From contig NZ_BMTL01000009.1 of the NCBI RefSeq assembly GCF_014649655.1, forward strand, positions 62,001 through 126,000: a stretch of DNA of 64,000 nucleotides, in the 5' to 3' direction. The notes under the pieces were generated by a model. The model was not told where the DNA came from, made no database searches, and saw only the letters and a program-made list of their open reading frames with translations. Shown here piece after piece: positions 17,198-26,786 of this stretch (positions are counted from its first letter, which is position 1; each line of letters opens with the position of its first letter). The DNA comes from Streptomyces humidus (lineage in GTDB: Bacteria; Actinomycetota; Actinomycetes; Streptomycetales; Streptomycetaceae). The translations under genes and the position numbers were made by a program.

Positions 17198-18031
17198 TCA
17201 GACGGCAGCCGCCCGCCGCCGATTCGCGTACCAGACGAGGCCCGCCGTCGCGGCCGCCGCTCCTATGGCCGCCGCCGCGACCAGCGCCGGGCGGGGCGGA
17301 ACGGAGAACGAGGGAATCCGCTGCTTGAGGCGCACCGGCCGGTGGAAGTCGAGGATCGGCCACCCGCGCGCCACAGCCTCACGACGCAGGGCCCGGTCGG
17401 GGTTCACGGCGTGCGGATGCCCTACCTCCTGCAGCATCGGCAGGTCGGTCGCCGAGTCGCTGTAGGCGAAGCAGCGCGAGAGGTCGTATCCCTCGGACTC
17501 GGCCAGTTCCCTCACGGCCTCGGCCTTCGTCGGGCCGTACGCGTAGTAGGCCACCTCGCCGGTGAAGCAGCCGTCCTCACCCACGACCATACGGGTGGCC
17601 ACCACGCGGTCCGCGCCGAGCAGTTCCCCGATCGGCTCGACCACCTCGGCGCCCGACGTCGACACGATGACGACGTCACGGCCGGCGGTGTGGTGCTCCT
17701 CGATCAGGGAGGCGGCCTCGTCGTAGATCAGCGGATCGATCAGGTCGTGAAGGGTCTCGGCGACGATCTCCTTCACCTGTTGGACGTTCCAGCCGCGTAC
17801 GAGGGCGGACAGGTACTCCCGAGTCCGCTCCATCTGGTCGTGGTCCATACCGCCCACGAGGAACACGAACTGGGCGTACGCGGTCCGCAACGCCGCTCGG
17901 CGGTTGATCAGCCCGCCTTGGTAGAAGGACTTGCTGAAGGTGAGCGTGCTCGACTTCGCAATGACCGTCTTGTCCAGGTCAAAGAAGGCCGCTGTGCGGG
18001 GCAGGGAGTGGTTTTCCACAACCAAGAGCAT
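17198..18031 (-). CDS. HAD-IB family phosphatase with C-terminal membrane anchor
   Basis: The protein of 277 residues has the HAD phosphatase motifs: nucleophile Asp in AAFFDLDKT (motif I), Ser/Thr in VIVSTSG (II), a lysine in GPTKAEAV (III) and acidic residues in AYSDSATDLPML (IV). It belongs to the phosphoserine-phosphatase-like IB branch and ends in a hydrophobic segment with basic tail (PALVAAAAIGAAAATAGLVWYANRRR), so it is probably membrane-tethered. From memory the S. coelicolor homologue is called a morphological-differentiation-related protein; the substrate is unknown. It is divergent from the tad cluster, as is usual in actinobacteria. The ATG at 18031 puts motif I near residue 18. 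Confidence 0.85.
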   Translation of the reverse strand: MLLVVENHSLPRTAAFFDLDKTVIAKSSTLTFSKSFYQGGLINRRAALRTAYAQFVFLVGGMDHDQMERTREYLSALVRGWNVQQVKEIVAETLHDLIDPLIYDEAASLIEEHHTAGRDVVIVSTSGAEVVEPIGELLGADRVVATRMVVGEDGCFTGEVAYYAYGPTKAEAVRELAESEGYDLSRCFAYSDSATDLPMLQEVGHPHAVNPDRALRREAVARGWPILDFHRPVRLKQRIPSFSVPPRPALVAAAAIGAAAATAGLVWYANRRRAAAV

Positions 18032-18165
18032 AGGGGCAGCCCATTCGGCGTAAGGTGGGCGCGTGGGTTTGCCTGGGAGGCCTCTCGGGTACACCATGGA
18101 AGTCACGGATCGTTCGCGACCGTGCTAACCCGGTCCGGCTCCTCCCCCCCCGAGTCGGCCGTGGA

Positions 18166-18200
18166 GACGACCCCCGCTCTCCCCCCCGGCGGGGGTCGTC
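18166..18200. terminator. Strong inverted repeat with C-rich loop
   Basis: Perfect 12-bp arms (GACGACCCCCGC and complement) flank an 11-base loop, mostly C. It lies between divergent genes, so it cannot end either of them; it may terminate an unseen small RNA or leader, or insulate the two promoters. Confidence 0.45.
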
Positions 18201-18388
18201 GCATGTCCGGGCGGGTTTTCGCATTCTGCACGCGACCGGCGCGTCGCATCGGGACGGCCTGGGGCCGTCCCTTGCGCATGCCCGCACGCGGTCACTTTGT
18301 GTAGTCATCGGGCTGCTCTGTGGAAGTCGCACACGAGAGGACGCACTCCTCACCGGCATGGGTGACGGCGATATTCACAAGTGCCCAC

Positions 18389-18418
18389 TCGTCCACAGTT
18401 ATCCACCAAGATCCACAC
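18389..18418. promoter_or_regulatory. Cluster of three DnaA-box-like 9-mers
   Basis: TCGTCCACA (18389), TTATCCACC (18399) and GATCCACAC (18410) lie within 30 bp. The first two differ by one base from the DnaA boxes TTGTCCACA and TTATCCACA. They lie about 200 bp upstream of ssd. Confidence 0.35.
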
Positions 18419-18610
18419 GATTTCCCGGTTCGCCGCACCGTGAATCCCGGACGTTCGCTCGTGCCGACTTCACATGGCCGGTTCCGTTTGCCGGGCGTCC
18501 GCGGCCGGTTTCTCCGGCCGTTCACAGGGAGACCGGATGCCGGTTCTCCGCACATTGGGGAATCGCGGGGCCGCAGTGACTCTGCGACCCGCGGCGAAGG
18601 GGAGGAAATC

Positions 18611-19714
18611 GTGACCGGAGCCGTCACACAAGGCCTGCCGCCCACCGCCGGAGGGCGGCCCGGCAAGCCGCTGATCGTCACGGAGGACGTGGACCTCCTC
18701 GACGATCTGCTGCGCCTGTGCGCCGCGGCCGGCGCCACACCGGAAGTCCACCACTCGGTCCCGGAGCGCCGCGGCAGCTGGGAGTCCGCGCCACTCGTCC
18801 TGGTCGGTGACGATGCGGCGCGCCGTCTGCGAGGGACCGCCCGTCGTCGCGGGGTGGTCCTCGTCGGACGCGACCAGGACGACTCGGGCGTGTGGCAGCG
18901 CGCCGTGGAGATCGGCGCCGACCACGTCCTGATGCTGCCCGACGGCGAACAGTGGCTCGTCGACCGCATCGCCGACGTGGCCGAGGGCGTCGGACGGCCC
19001 GCGCTCACCGTCGGGGTGATCGGCGGGCGCGGCGGCGCCGGAGCGTCCACGCTCGCGTGCGCCCTCGCCGTCACCTCCGCGCGTGAGGGACTGCGCACCC
19101 TCCTCGTGGACGCCGACCCGCTCGGCGGTGGACTCGACGTACTCCTCGGCGGCGAGAGCGCCGAAGGACTGCGCTGGCCCGCCTTCGCCGCCTCACGCGG
19201 CCGGGTCGGCGGCTGCGCCCTGGAGGAGTCGCTGCCCCGACTGCACTCGCTGCGGGTGCTCAGCTGGGACCGCGGCGACTGCGTCGCCATCGCACCCCAG
19301 GCCGTACGTGCGGTGCTCGCGGCCGCCCGGCGCCGTGGCGGCACGGTCGTCGTCGATCTGCCGCGCCGCATCGACGACGGGGTCGCCGAGGTCCTGGCCC
19401 AGCTCGACCTGGGGCTCCTCGTCGTCCCGGCCGAACTGCGCGCCGTCGCTGCGGGCGGCCGCGTGGCCTCAGCCGTGGGCATGGTGGTGCGCGACCTGAG
19501 GGTCGCGGTACGCGGCCCCTACGGACCCGGACTCGACGACAACGAGGTGGCCGGACTGCTCGGGCTGCCGCTCGTCGGCGAGGTGCCCGTCGAGCCCGGG
19601 CTGCTGCGTCCGGACGGCGGCAAGGCGCCGCCGGGCGCGTCCGCGCGCGGACCTCTCGCCCGCTTCTGCAAGGCGTTCTGGGAGCGGGCGCTGACCGAGG
19701 CGGGCGGCTCATGA
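18611..19714 (+). CDS. ssd: Ssd, septum-site-determining MinD/CpaE-like ATPase
   Basis: The protein of 367 residues has an N-terminal receiver-like part (LIVTEDVDLLDDLLRLCAAAGA) and a SIMIBI ATPase domain with a degenerate P-loop, VIGGRGGAGAST, followed by LLVDADPLGGGLDVLLG. It matches the actinobacterial Ssd/CpaE proteins that open tad (Flp pilus) loci; in mycobacteria Ssd affects septum placement. Here it likely positions or regulates the pilus ATPase next to it. The GTG at 18611 follows GGGGAGGAAA. The stop overlaps the next start (ATGA). Confidence 0.85.
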   Translation: MTGAVTQGLPPTAGGRPGKPLIVTEDVDLLDDLLRLCAAAGATPEVHHSVPERRGSWESAPLVLVGDDAARRLRGTARRRGVVLVGRDQDDSGVWQRAVEIGADHVLMLPDGEQWLVDRIADVAEGVGRPALTVGVIGGRGGAGASTLACALAVTSAREGLRTLLVDADPLGGGLDVLLGGESAEGLRWPAFAASRGRVGGCALEESLPRLHSLRVLSWDRGDCVAIAPQAVRAVLAAARRRGGTVVVDLPRRIDDGVAEVLAQLDLGLLVVPAELRAVAAGGRVASAVGMVVRDLRVAVRGPYGPGLDDNEVAGLLGLPLVGEVPVEPGLLRPDGGKAPPGASARGPLARFCKAFWERALTEAGGS

Positions 19715-20922
19715 GCACCCCGGCCGGCCTCCGACGGGCGCGGGGCGGCACCGGGACGCTCCTCGACGGCGTACGGCAGTGGCTCGCCGAGAGCGGGGCC
19801 GAACCGACGCCCGCGCACGTGGCCCAGGCCCTGCGCGAACAGGGGCGGGTCCTCGGGGACGCGGAGGTCCTCGGCGCGGCCGAACAACTGCGGTCCGAGC
19901 TGATCGGAAGCGGACCCCTGGAACCACTGCTGGCAGACCCCTGGGTCACCGACGTGCTGGTGTCGGGCCCGGACCGGGTCTGGGTCGACCGGGGCGGAGG
20001 CCTCGAGCTGGCCGGCGTCTCCTTCGCGGACGCCGCCGCTGTGCGCCGCCTCGCGCAGCGCCTGGCCGCGGTGGCCGGGCGGCGCCTGGACGACGCCCGG
20101 CCCTGGGTCGACGCGCGGCTGCCCGACGGGACGCGTCTGCACGCGGTGCTCCCCCCGGTCGCCGTCGGCTGCACCTGCCTGTCGTTGCGCGTCGTACGGC
20201 CCCGCGCGTTCACCCTCGACGAACTGGTGGCCGCGGGCACGGTGCCGCCGGGCGGAGACCGGGTCCTGCGGGCCCTGGTGCGGGCGCGGCTGTCCTTCCT
20301 GGTCAGCGGCGGTACCGGCAGCGGAAAGACGACCCTTCTGAGTGCGCTGCTCGGCAGGGTCGGGCCGGGGGAGCGGATCGTGCTCGCGGAGGACTCGGCG
20401 GAGCTGCGTCCCGATCACCCGCACGTGGTCCGCCTGGAGACCAGACCCGCCAATCAGGAGGGAGCCGGGCTCGTCACGCTGGAGGACCTGGTTCGCCAGG
20501 CCCTGCGGATGCGGCCGGACCGGCTGGTCGTGGGCGAGGTGCGCGGGCCGGAGGTCGTGCACCTGCTCGCCGCGCTGAACACCGGACACGAGGGCGGGTG
20601 CGGGACGGTCCACGCCAACGCCGCCGCGGACGTCCCGGCCCGTCTGGAGGCGCTCGGGACTGCGGCCGGGCTCGACCGCGCCGCGCTGCACAGCCAGTTG
20701 GCGGCAGCCCTGTCGGTCGTCCTGCACCTTGTGCGCGACCCGGCCGGGCGGCGGCGGATCGATGAGGTGCACGTGCTGGAGCGGGACCCGTCCGGGCTGG
20801 TGCGCACCGTGCCGGCGCTGCGATGGCGGGCGGACGCCTTCGTCCACGAGCGGGGGTGGGAGCGGCTCCGTGAGTTGCTGCGGAGCCACGAGAACGAGGA
20901 GAGGGACGGCCGGGATGGATGA
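19711..20922 (+). CDS. tadA: TadA/CpaF-family secretion ATPase
   Basis: This cytoplasmic motor of 403 residues would power assembly of a Flp-type pilus. It has Walker [10 protein letters not shown] near residue 200, the Asp box with [22 protein letters not shown], Walker B-like [13 protein letters not shown], and the His box with [13 protein letters not shown], all features of type II/IV secretion ATPases. Start and stop overlap its neighbours, so the tad genes are translationally coupled. Confidence 0.92.
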   Translation: MSTPAGLRRARGGTGTLLDGVRQWLAESGAEPTPAHVAQALREQGRVLGDAEVLGAAEQLRSELIGSGPLEPLLADPWVTDVLVSGPDRVWVDRGGGLELAGVSFADAAAVRRLAQRLAAVAGRRLDDARPWVDARLPDGTRLHAVLPPVAVGCTCLSLRVVRPRAFTLDELVAAGTVPPGGDRVLRALVRARLSFLVSGGTGSGKTTLLSALLGRVGPGERIVLAEDSAELRPDHPHVVRLETRPANQEGAGLVTLEDLVRQALRMRPDRLVVGEVRGPEVVHLLAALNTGHEGGCGTVHANAAADVPARLEALGTAAGLDRAALHSQLAAALSVVLHLVRDPAGRRRIDEVHVLERDPSGLVRTVPALRWRADAFVHERGWERLRELLRSHENEERDGRDG

Positions 20923-21790
20923 GATGCCGATGGCGGCCGCCGTGGCGTGCGCCGGAGCGGCTGCCTGGATGCTGGGCGGACCCCGGTGCGGAGTCAGGCG
21001 CGCACGGCTGGTGCTCGCCGGCGACGGGGTGGACGGCGACGGGACGGTCGGCCAGCTGCCCCCGTCGTGGGAGCAGCTGAATCGTGAACTGGAGCGACTG
21101 CGGGCCCGGTGGAGGCCCGAGTGGTGGGCTCCGGCGGCCGGACTCGTCCTGGCGGTGCTGGGCGGCTCGGTGCTGCCGGTCGTCGCGGGTGCGGCGGGGG
21201 TGCCGCTGCTGCGACGGGCGCGACGTGCCGCCGACGCGCGGCGGACGCGGGAACGCCGAGGGGACGCGGTCATCGCGCTCTGTGCGGCGCTGGCCGGGGA
21301 GGTGCTGGCCGGCCGGCAGCCCGGGGAGGCGTTGCAGCGGGCGGCGCGCGACTCCGCGGGGCTGGGCGCGGCGCAGCCGTCGGTGCTCGCGGCTGCCCGG
21401 TTCGGCGGAGACGTGCCCGAAGCCCTCAGGGTCGCCGCACGGCAGCCGGGGGCAGAGGGGCTGCTGGGACTCGCGGCGTGCTGGCGGGTCGCCGTGGACC
21501 GCGGCGCGGGCCTGGCAGCCGGACTGGACCGCCTTGAGGAGGCATTGCGTGCCGACCGGGACCAACGAGCCGACCTGCGAGCCCAGTTGTCCGGTCCACG
21601 CGCCACGGTCGTGATGCTCGCGGGCCTGCCGGCCCTCGGCCTTCTGCTGGGAGCCACGCTCGGCGCCGATCCCTTGCATGTCCTGCTGCACAGCGGGGCG
21701 GGGCTGGGCTGCCTGCTCATCGGCGGCGCGCTGGAGGCCGCGGGCGCATGGTGGGCCCTGCGGATCGTGCGCAACGCGGAGGCGACGTGA
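20915..21790 (+). CDS. tadB: TadB-like inner-membrane platform protein
   Basis: This 291-residue protein has membrane segments at the N-terminus ([19 protein letters not shown]), around [26 protein letters not shown], and at the C-terminus ([38 protein letters not shown]). Between them lies the helical GspF/T2SSF region ([20 protein letters not shown]). With TadC it would form the pilus platform. The ATG at 20915 overlaps the tadA stop and follows AGGGACGG. Confidence 0.85.
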   Translation: MDEMPMAAAVACAGAAAWMLGGPRCGVRRARLVLAGDGVDGDGTVGQLPPSWEQLNRELERLRARWRPEWWAPAAGLVLAVLGGSVLPVVAGAAGVPLLRRARRAADARRTRERRGDAVIALCAALAGEVLAGRQPGEALQRAARDSAGLGAAQPSVLAAARFGGDVPEALRVAARQPGAEGLLGLAACWRVAVDRGAGLAAGLDRLEEALRADRDQRADLRAQLSGPRATVVMLAGLPALGLLLGATLGADPLHVLLHSGAGLGCLLIGGALEAAGAWWALRIVRNAEAT

Positions 21791-22014
21791 AGAGCGCGCG
21801 GCGGGCGGCAGCGGCTGCGGGTCGCGTGCGGCGGCCGGGCAGCCGGCGACTGCGGCGCCCGCACGGCACCGCGGAACTGCCCCGAGGCGCGGATGCCCGC
21901 AACGGCCTCTCCGCGGAGACGCCGAGGGGCGACGCGGACTACCCGGATGACGTGGACGACGGCGACGGCGACGGCAGCGACGGCGACGCAAGGCGGACAG
22001 CGTGGAGGCGTGGC

Positions 22015-22800
22015 ATGAGCGGAGAAGTCATCCACAGGCTGGGGGTGACCGTGGGGATCGTGACGGTCCTGTGGTGGCTGGGTCGTCGGCTGGAGAGCGC
22101 ACGAGGCGACCGCAGGGCGCGGCGGCGTGTGACCCGGGTGCTGGGCTCCGGTCGTCGGCCGGACGGCCCGCCGTTCGCCGCGTGGGAGGCCGTACGGCGC
22201 CGCCTTCCGGAGGCGGCGGTGGCGGGTGCCGGATGGCTGCTGTTCGGCGGCATGACCGGTCTTGTCCCGGGGCTGATGGCCGCGGTGGTGCTGGGGCGGT
22301 GGCGCCGTCGACAGCGGACGTCGCGGGCGGTGAGCGACGCAGACGTCCGTCTCGCCGCCCGCCAGCTCCCTCTGGCCGCTGACCTGCTGGCGGCGTGCAT
22401 CGCCGCCGGCGCCGGTCCGGTGGCCGCGGCGCAGGCTGTGGGGGAGGCCCTCGGCGGTCCTGTCGGGGAGGGACTGGCCCGTGGCGCCGCCGAGGTCCGG
22501 CTGGGTGGCGAACCGGCCACCGCATGGCGGAGGTTGGCCTCCCTTCCGGGGGCGGCGTCCCTGGCAGGGCTGCTGGAACGGGCCGACGTCTCCGGTCTGC
22601 CTGCGGCCGGACCGATTGCCCGGCTCGCCGCCGACACCCGCGCCGAATGGGCGCGTGCCGCGACGGCGAGGGCACGGCGGGCCGCCGTCATGGTCACCGC
22701 ACCGGTGGGGCTGTGTTTCCTGCCCGCCTTCATCGCGGTCGGCGTGCTCCCGATCGTGATCGGACTCGCGGGCGCGGTGATGGAAGGGGGTGGGCGATGA
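22015..22800 (+). CDS. tadC: TadC-like inner-membrane platform protein
   Basis: The protein of 261 residues has the T2SSF helical domain (LPLAADLLAACIAAGAGPVAAAQAVGEAL) between membrane segments, the last being GLCFLPAFIAVGVLPIVIGLAG. I chose the ATG at 22015 because GGAGG lies six bases before it. An open frame continues upstream to a GTG at 21787 that overlaps the tadB stop, but that 76-residue extension is Arg- and Asp-rich (DDVDDGDGDGSDGD) and unlike the family. If the longer form is made, it would be coupled to tadB. Confidence 0.82.
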   Translation: MSGEVIHRLGVTVGIVTVLWWLGRRLESARGDRRARRRVTRVLGSGRRPDGPPFAAWEAVRRRLPEAAVAGAGWLLFGGMTGLVPGLMAAVVLGRWRRRQRTSRAVSDADVRLAARQLPLAADLLAACIAAGAGPVAAAQAVGEALGGPVGEGLARGAAEVRLGGEPATAWRRLASLPGAASLAGLLERADVSGLPAAGPIARLAADTRAEWARAATARARRAAVMVTAPVGLCFLPAFIAVGVLPIVIGLAGAVMEGGGR

Positions 22801-22921
22801 CAGCGGGGTGAGAAACGCGCTGGGAGCGCGGATGGAGGGCGACGACGCGCCGTGAGGCGCGATGACGACTGCATGTCCGAACGATCAAAGATCGACTGAA
22901 CGGAACCTCACGGGGGTTGAG

Positions 22922-23131
22922 ATGTACAAGGCGGTACGGGCGCGGCTGTGCGCCCTGATGGGCAGGGCGCGTACGGCGCGCAAGGACGCGGGGATGGTCA
23001 CGTCCGAATACGCGATGGGGATCGTGGCGGCCGTCGGCTTCGCGGTGCTTCTCCATCAGGTGGTGACGAGCGAGGGTGTCTCCGCGCAACTGACGACCCT
23101 GGTCAGGCAGGCGCTCAGTGCGGGCGCGTGA
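22922..23131 (+). CDS. DUF4244 Flp-type pilin subunit
   Basis: The small protein of 69 residues has a short basic N-terminus, then GMVTSEYAMGIVAAVGFAVLLHQVV, matching the prepilin-like Gly-x4-Glu-Tyr start of a hydrophobic helix. This is the DUF4244 form typical of actinobacterial tad loci, and it is the likely pilin. It lies 121 bp after tadC. No prepilin peptidase is visible nearby. Confidence 0.82.
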   Translation: MYKAVRARLCALMGRARTARKDAGMVTSEYAMGIVAAVGFAVLLHQVVTSEGVSAQLTTLVRQALSAGA

Positions 23132-23201
23132 GCGTGTGCAGGCACGTGTGCCGACGCGTGTGCGGGCGCGTGAAGGCGGGTCCGGGTGTGAGGGCCGGCG
23201 G

Positions 23202-23762
23202 ATGTTCGCCGGGGACCGGGGGTTTGTGACGGCGGAGTCGGCCGTGGTCCTGCCGGTCCTGGTGGCGTTCGCGATGGCGCTGGTCTGGGGGTTGCTCGTC
23301 ATGTCCGCCCAGATCCGGTGCGTGGACGCGGCCAGGGCGGGCGCCCGGGCCGCGGCCCGGCAGGATCCGGCCGACGCGGTCCTCGCGGTGGCCCGTGCGA
23401 CGGCGCCGCGCGGGGCGGAGGTGAGGGTCAGCCGCGAGGGGGATCAGGTCCGCGTGGTGGTCGTGGCGAAGCCGCCGGCGTTGCGGGCGCTGCCTTTCGA
23501 GGTACGCGAAGAAGCCGTGGCGGCGGCAGAGGACGCCCCGGCCGCGACAGGAGAGGGTTCGGGGGCGGCCCGAGGATCCGGCGCGGGCGCGGATGCCGAC
23601 ACCCGCCCGGCCTCGGGCCAGGCCTCGGGGCAGGGGCCGGGCTCCGGACCGAGGCCGGGGCCGAAAGTGGGCTCGGGGCCGGGATTGGGCTCGGTGTCGG
23701 GGCCGGCACCTGGGCCGGGCCCGGATTCAGGGGCGGGCCCGGCATCGGAGGCGGGGCCGTGA
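23202..23762 (+). CDS. TadE-like pseudopilin with Gly/Pro-rich tail
   Basis: The 186-residue protein starts with GDRGFVTAESAVVLPVLVAFAMALVWGLLVMSAQ, the TadE-type processing site and hydrophobic helix, followed by RCVDAARAGARAAARQD as in TadE proteins. The last 80 or so residues are a low-complexity Gly/Pro/Ser tail (GSGPRPGPKVGSGPG...), unusual for a minor pilin and perhaps a wall-spanning spacer. I chose the ATG at 23202, which puts the processing site close to the N-terminus; a GTG at 23118 is the alternative. Its stop overlaps the next start. Confidence 0.8.
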   Translation: MFAGDRGFVTAESAVVLPVLVAFAMALVWGLLVMSAQIRCVDAARAGARAAARQDPADAVLAVARATAPRGAEVRVSREGDQVRVVVVAKPPALRALPFEVREEAVAAAEDAPAATGEGSGAARGSGAGADADTRPASGQASGQGPGSGPRPGPKVGSGPGLGSVSGPAPGPGPDSGAGPASEAGP

Positions 23763-24286
23763 GCGCCCGGCGTTTCGGCCGGGGGCGGGGAGAAGCCGAT
23801 CGCGGATCCGCCACCGTCTGGAGCCTCGGAGCGATGGCCGTGCTGTGTGTGGTGTTCGGCTTCGTGCTCGCCCTCGGGCAGGCTGTGGCGGCCCGGCACC
23901 GTGCCGCGGGCGGCGCCGATCTCGCGGCCCTCGCCGCAGCCGATCACTGGTCCGACGGTGTCGCGCAGGCTTGTGCCCGGGCGGACCGGGTGGCCCGGGC
24001 ACAGGGTGCGCGGGTGGTGCGCTGCGCGGTCGTCGGCGAGGTCTCGGACGTGACGGCGGCCTCGGGACGGGGGCTGTTCACCGCCGAGATGAGGGCACGC
24101 GCGGGGCCGCCGGACACGGTGGCGGTTCCCACGCCCTTGCCCCCTCAGGTCCACCCGGATACTGAACCCCCTCCAACCCACCAGGATCCTCAGGCCCCTT
24201 CTACCCCACCGGCCCCGTCGCCTCCGACGCCTGCTCCGCCGCTGTCTCCGCCTTCTGCTCGGGAGCTTCCCGCAGGAGTTCCGTGA
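23759..24286 (+). CDS. TadE-like (Rv3654c-type) minor pilin
   Basis: This 175-residue protein has DRGSATVWSLGAMAVLCVVFGFVLALGQAVAARHRAAGGADLAALAAA, the pattern of Rv3654c-like TadE proteins that close actinobacterial tad operons. Its last 50 residues are Pro-rich (PPSARELPAGVP end). Those codons overlap the 3' end of the convergent helicase gene by 86 bp. The GTG at 23759 overlaps the preceding stop codon. Confidence 0.8.
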   Translation: MSARRFGRGRGEADRGSATVWSLGAMAVLCVVFGFVLALGQAVAARHRAAGGADLAALAAADHWSDGVAQACARADRVARAQGARVVRCAVVGEVSDVTAASGRGLFTAEMRARAGPPDTVAVPTPLPPQVHPDTEPPPTHQDPQAPSTPPAPSPPTPAPPLSPPSARELPAGVP

Positions 24287-26705
24287 GCAGGCGGACCGCG
24301 CCCCTCTTGTGCAGCGGATCGTTGCCGTTGCCGCACTTGGGGGACTGGATGCACGACGGACAGCCGGCGTCGCACTCACAGGAGGCGATGGCCTGGCGGG
24401 TGGCCGTGAGCCACGCGCGGGCCGTGTGGAAGGCCCGTTCCGCGAAGCCGGCACCGCCGGGATGGCCGTCGTAGACGAAGACCGTCGGCAGCAGTGTGTC
24501 GGGGTGGAGGGGAACCGAGACCCCGCCGATGTCCCAGCGGTCGCAGGTCGCGAAGAGGGGCAGCATGCCGATCGAGGCGTGCTCGGCGGCGTGCAGGGCG
24601 CCGCCGAGGATCTCCGGGTTGATCCGGGCCGCGTCGAGCTGGTCCTCCGTGACCGTCCACCACACGGCGCGTGTGCGCAGCGTACGAGGAGGGAGGTCGA
24701 GCTTCGACTCGCCCAGGACTTCGCCGGTGATGACACGCCGACGCAGGAAGGAGACGACCTGGTTGGTGACTTCGACGGATCCGTAGCACAACCGGCCCTG
24801 CCCCCAGGGGACTTCGACGTCCGTCTCCAGGACGGAGATCGACGTGGTGTCACGGGCGACCGTCGAGTAGGGCGGGTCGGCCTGCTCGACCAGGGCCACG
24901 GAGTCCTCCAGGTCCAGGGACCGCACGAGGTAGGTGCGCCCCTGGTGGAGGTGGACCGCGCCCTCGTGGACGGTGGTGTGGGAGGAGCCCGCGTCGACCG
25001 TGCCGAGGAGCCGGCCGGTGCCGGCCTCGACGACCTGGACCGGCCGGCCGCCCTCGCCGCGGATGTCCGCGAGGTCGGCGGCACGCTCCCGGCGGGTCCA
25101 GTGCCAGGCCCTGGTCCTGCGGCGCAGCAGCTTCGCGGCCTCCAGCTGTGGCAGCAGGCCCTCGGTCTCGGGGCCGAACAGGTCCAGGTCCTCCTCGGTC
25201 AGCGGGAGTTCCGCTGCCGCCGCGCACAGGTGCGGGGCGAGGACGTACGGGTTGTCGGGGTCGAGGACCGTCGATTCCACCGGACGGTCGAACAGGGCCT
25301 CCGGATGGTGGACGAGGAAGGTGTCCAGCGGGTCGTCACGGGCGATGAGGATCGCCAGCGCACCCTGCCCGGACCGGCCCGCCCGGCCGGCCTGCTGCCA
25401 CAGGGAGGCACGGGTGCCCGGATAGCCGGCGATCAGGACGGCGTCGAGTCCGGAGACGTCGATGCCGAGCTCCAGAGCGGTGGTCGCGGCGAGGCCGAGG
25501 AGTTCGCCCGAGTGCAGGGCCTGCTCCAGGGCGCGCCGTTCCTCGGGGAGGTAACCGCCGCGGTAGGCCGCGACACGCCGGGCCAGTGAGCGGTCGACCT
25601 CGGCGAGGCGCTCCTGCGCGATCACCGAGATCAGTTCGGCGCCGCGCCGGGAGCGGACGAAGGCGACGGTGCGCACGCCCTGGACGGCGAGGTCGGTCAG
25701 CAGGTCCGCGGTCTCGGCGGTGGAGGTACGCCGGACGGGTGCACCTTTCTCGCCGACCATGTCGGTGAGCGGAGGTTCCCAGAGGGCGAACACCAGTTCG
25801 CCGCGCGGTGAGGCGTCGTCGGCGACCTCGACCACCGGGAGGCCGGTCAGGCGGCCCGCCGCCACCGCCGGCTCGGCGGCCGTCGCGGAGGCCAGCAGGA
25901 AGACGGGGGAGGCGCCGTAGCGGGCGCAGAGGCGGCGCAGGCGGCGCAGCACCTGGGCGACGTGGGAGCCGAACACGCCGCGGTAGGTGTGGCACTCGTC
26001 GATGACGACGTACTTCAGCGACTTCAGGAAGGAGGACCAGCGGGGGTGGGACGGGAGTATGCCCCGGTGCAGCATGTCCGGATTGGTGAGGACGTAGTTG
26101 GCGTACTGGCGGATCCACTCCCGTTCCTCGAACGGGGTGTCGCCGTCGTACACGGCCGGCCGTACGGCGTTGCCGAGAGATTGTGAAAGTTCCTTCACCG
26201 AACGACGCTGATCCGCTGCAAGGGCCTTGGTGGGGGCCAGGTACAGGGTGGTGGCCCCGCGGCCGTTGGGGGCCTCCGAGCCGTCCAGGAGGGCCGAGAG
26301 GACCGGCACGAGGTACGCCAGGGACTTGCCGGAGGCGGTGCCGGTGGCGACGACCACGCTTTCGCCGTCCAGGGCGTGCTCGGCGACCCGGGCCTGGTGC
26401 GCCCAGGGGTGCTCGATGCCGCAGGCCTGCACGGCCGCGATGACCTCGGAACGAATCCGGTCCGGCCAGACTGCATGGCGGCCCGCCCGCGGGGGCAAGT
26501 GCTCCGTATGAGTGATGCGCGACGCCCGGCTCGGTCCCGGGGCGAGCCGGTCCAGGACCTCGCCCGGAGACAGGCGGGGCGCGGCCTCGGACGAGGGTCG
26601 ATCGGATCGGTGATTCTTGGCCATCGGCACCGAGTGTGTCACTGGCGTGACGGACAATGGAGCCAAGGCGTCGTGCACGCCTGCCGGTAAGTGATTGAAT
26701 GCCAT
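24201..26705 (-). CDS. DEAD/DEAH-box helicase with DUF1998 zinc-binding C-terminus
   Basis: The superfamily 2 helicase of 834 residues has Walker A ATGTASGKS (about 121-131), DECH box (about 235), SATAAEP (motif III), and motif VI QQAGRAGRSGQ. The C-terminal part carries a four-Cys cluster within CECDAGCPSCIQSPKCGNGND, as in the YprA/MrfA-Hrq1 family, some members of which act in mitomycin or crosslink repair. A repair role is inferred from family. The ATG at 26705 gives MAFNHLP; a second ATG at 26624 (MAKNHRSD) is possible. It is divergent from bldG. Confidence 0.88.
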   Translation of the reverse strand: MAFNHLPAGVHDALAPLSVTPVTHSVPMAKNHRSDRPSSEAAPRLSPGEVLDRLAPGPSRASRITHTEHLPPRAGRHAVWPDRIRSEVIAAVQACGIEHPWAHQARVAEHALDGESVVVATGTASGKSLAYLVPVLSALLDGSEAPNGRGATTLYLAPTKALAADQRRSVKELSQSLGNAVRPAVYDGDTPFEEREWIRQYANYVLTNPDMLHRGILPSHPRWSSFLKSLKYVVIDECHTYRGVFGSHVAQVLRRLRRLCARYGASPVFLLASATAAEPAVAAGRLTGLPVVEVADDASPRGELVFALWEPPLTDMVGEKGAPVRRTSTAETADLLTDLAVQGVRTVAFVRSRRGAELISVIAQERLAEVDRSLARRVAAYRGGYLPEERRALEQALHSGELLGLAATTALELGIDVSGLDAVLIAGYPGTRASLWQQAGRAGRSGQGALAILIARDDPLDTFLVHHPEALFDRPVESTVLDPDNPYVLAPHLCAAAAELPLTEEDLDLFGPETEGLLPQLEAAKLLRRRTRAWHWTRRERAADLADIRGEGGRPVQVVEAGTGRLLGTVDAGSSHTTVHEGAVHLHQGRTYLVRSLDLEDSVALVEQADPPYSTVARDTTSISVLETDVEVPWGQGRLCYGSVEVTNQVVSFLRRRVITGEVLGESKLDLPPRTLRTRAVWWTVTEDQLDAARINPEILGGALHAAEHASIGMLPLFATCDRWDIGGVSVPLHPDTLLPTVFVYDGHPGGAGFAERAFHTARAWLTATRQAIASCECDAGCPSCIQSPKCGNGNDPLHKRGAVRLLTELLREAPEQKAETAAEQASEATGPVG

Positions 26706-26786
26706 CGCGGCTGGCGTACCGTCCCGGGGGCTCCTGCCCAGGTGTTCCGAGGGACGACCGCTCGATAGCAAGGTGCTGGAGGATCC

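Larger units (their letters stand above)
18032..18610. other. Long divergent intergenic region before the tad cluster
   Basis: No gene is convincing here, although the frame of Ssd stays open up to 18320 without a ribosome site. It contains a strong inverted repeat (18166-18200) and a cluster of DnaA-box-like sequences (18389-18418). Confidence 0.65.

Noticed and set aside
18320..18610. N-terminal extension of Ssd by 97 residues
   Set aside because: No ribosome site at 18320, composition unlike the family, and a strong ribosome site precedes the GTG at 18611.
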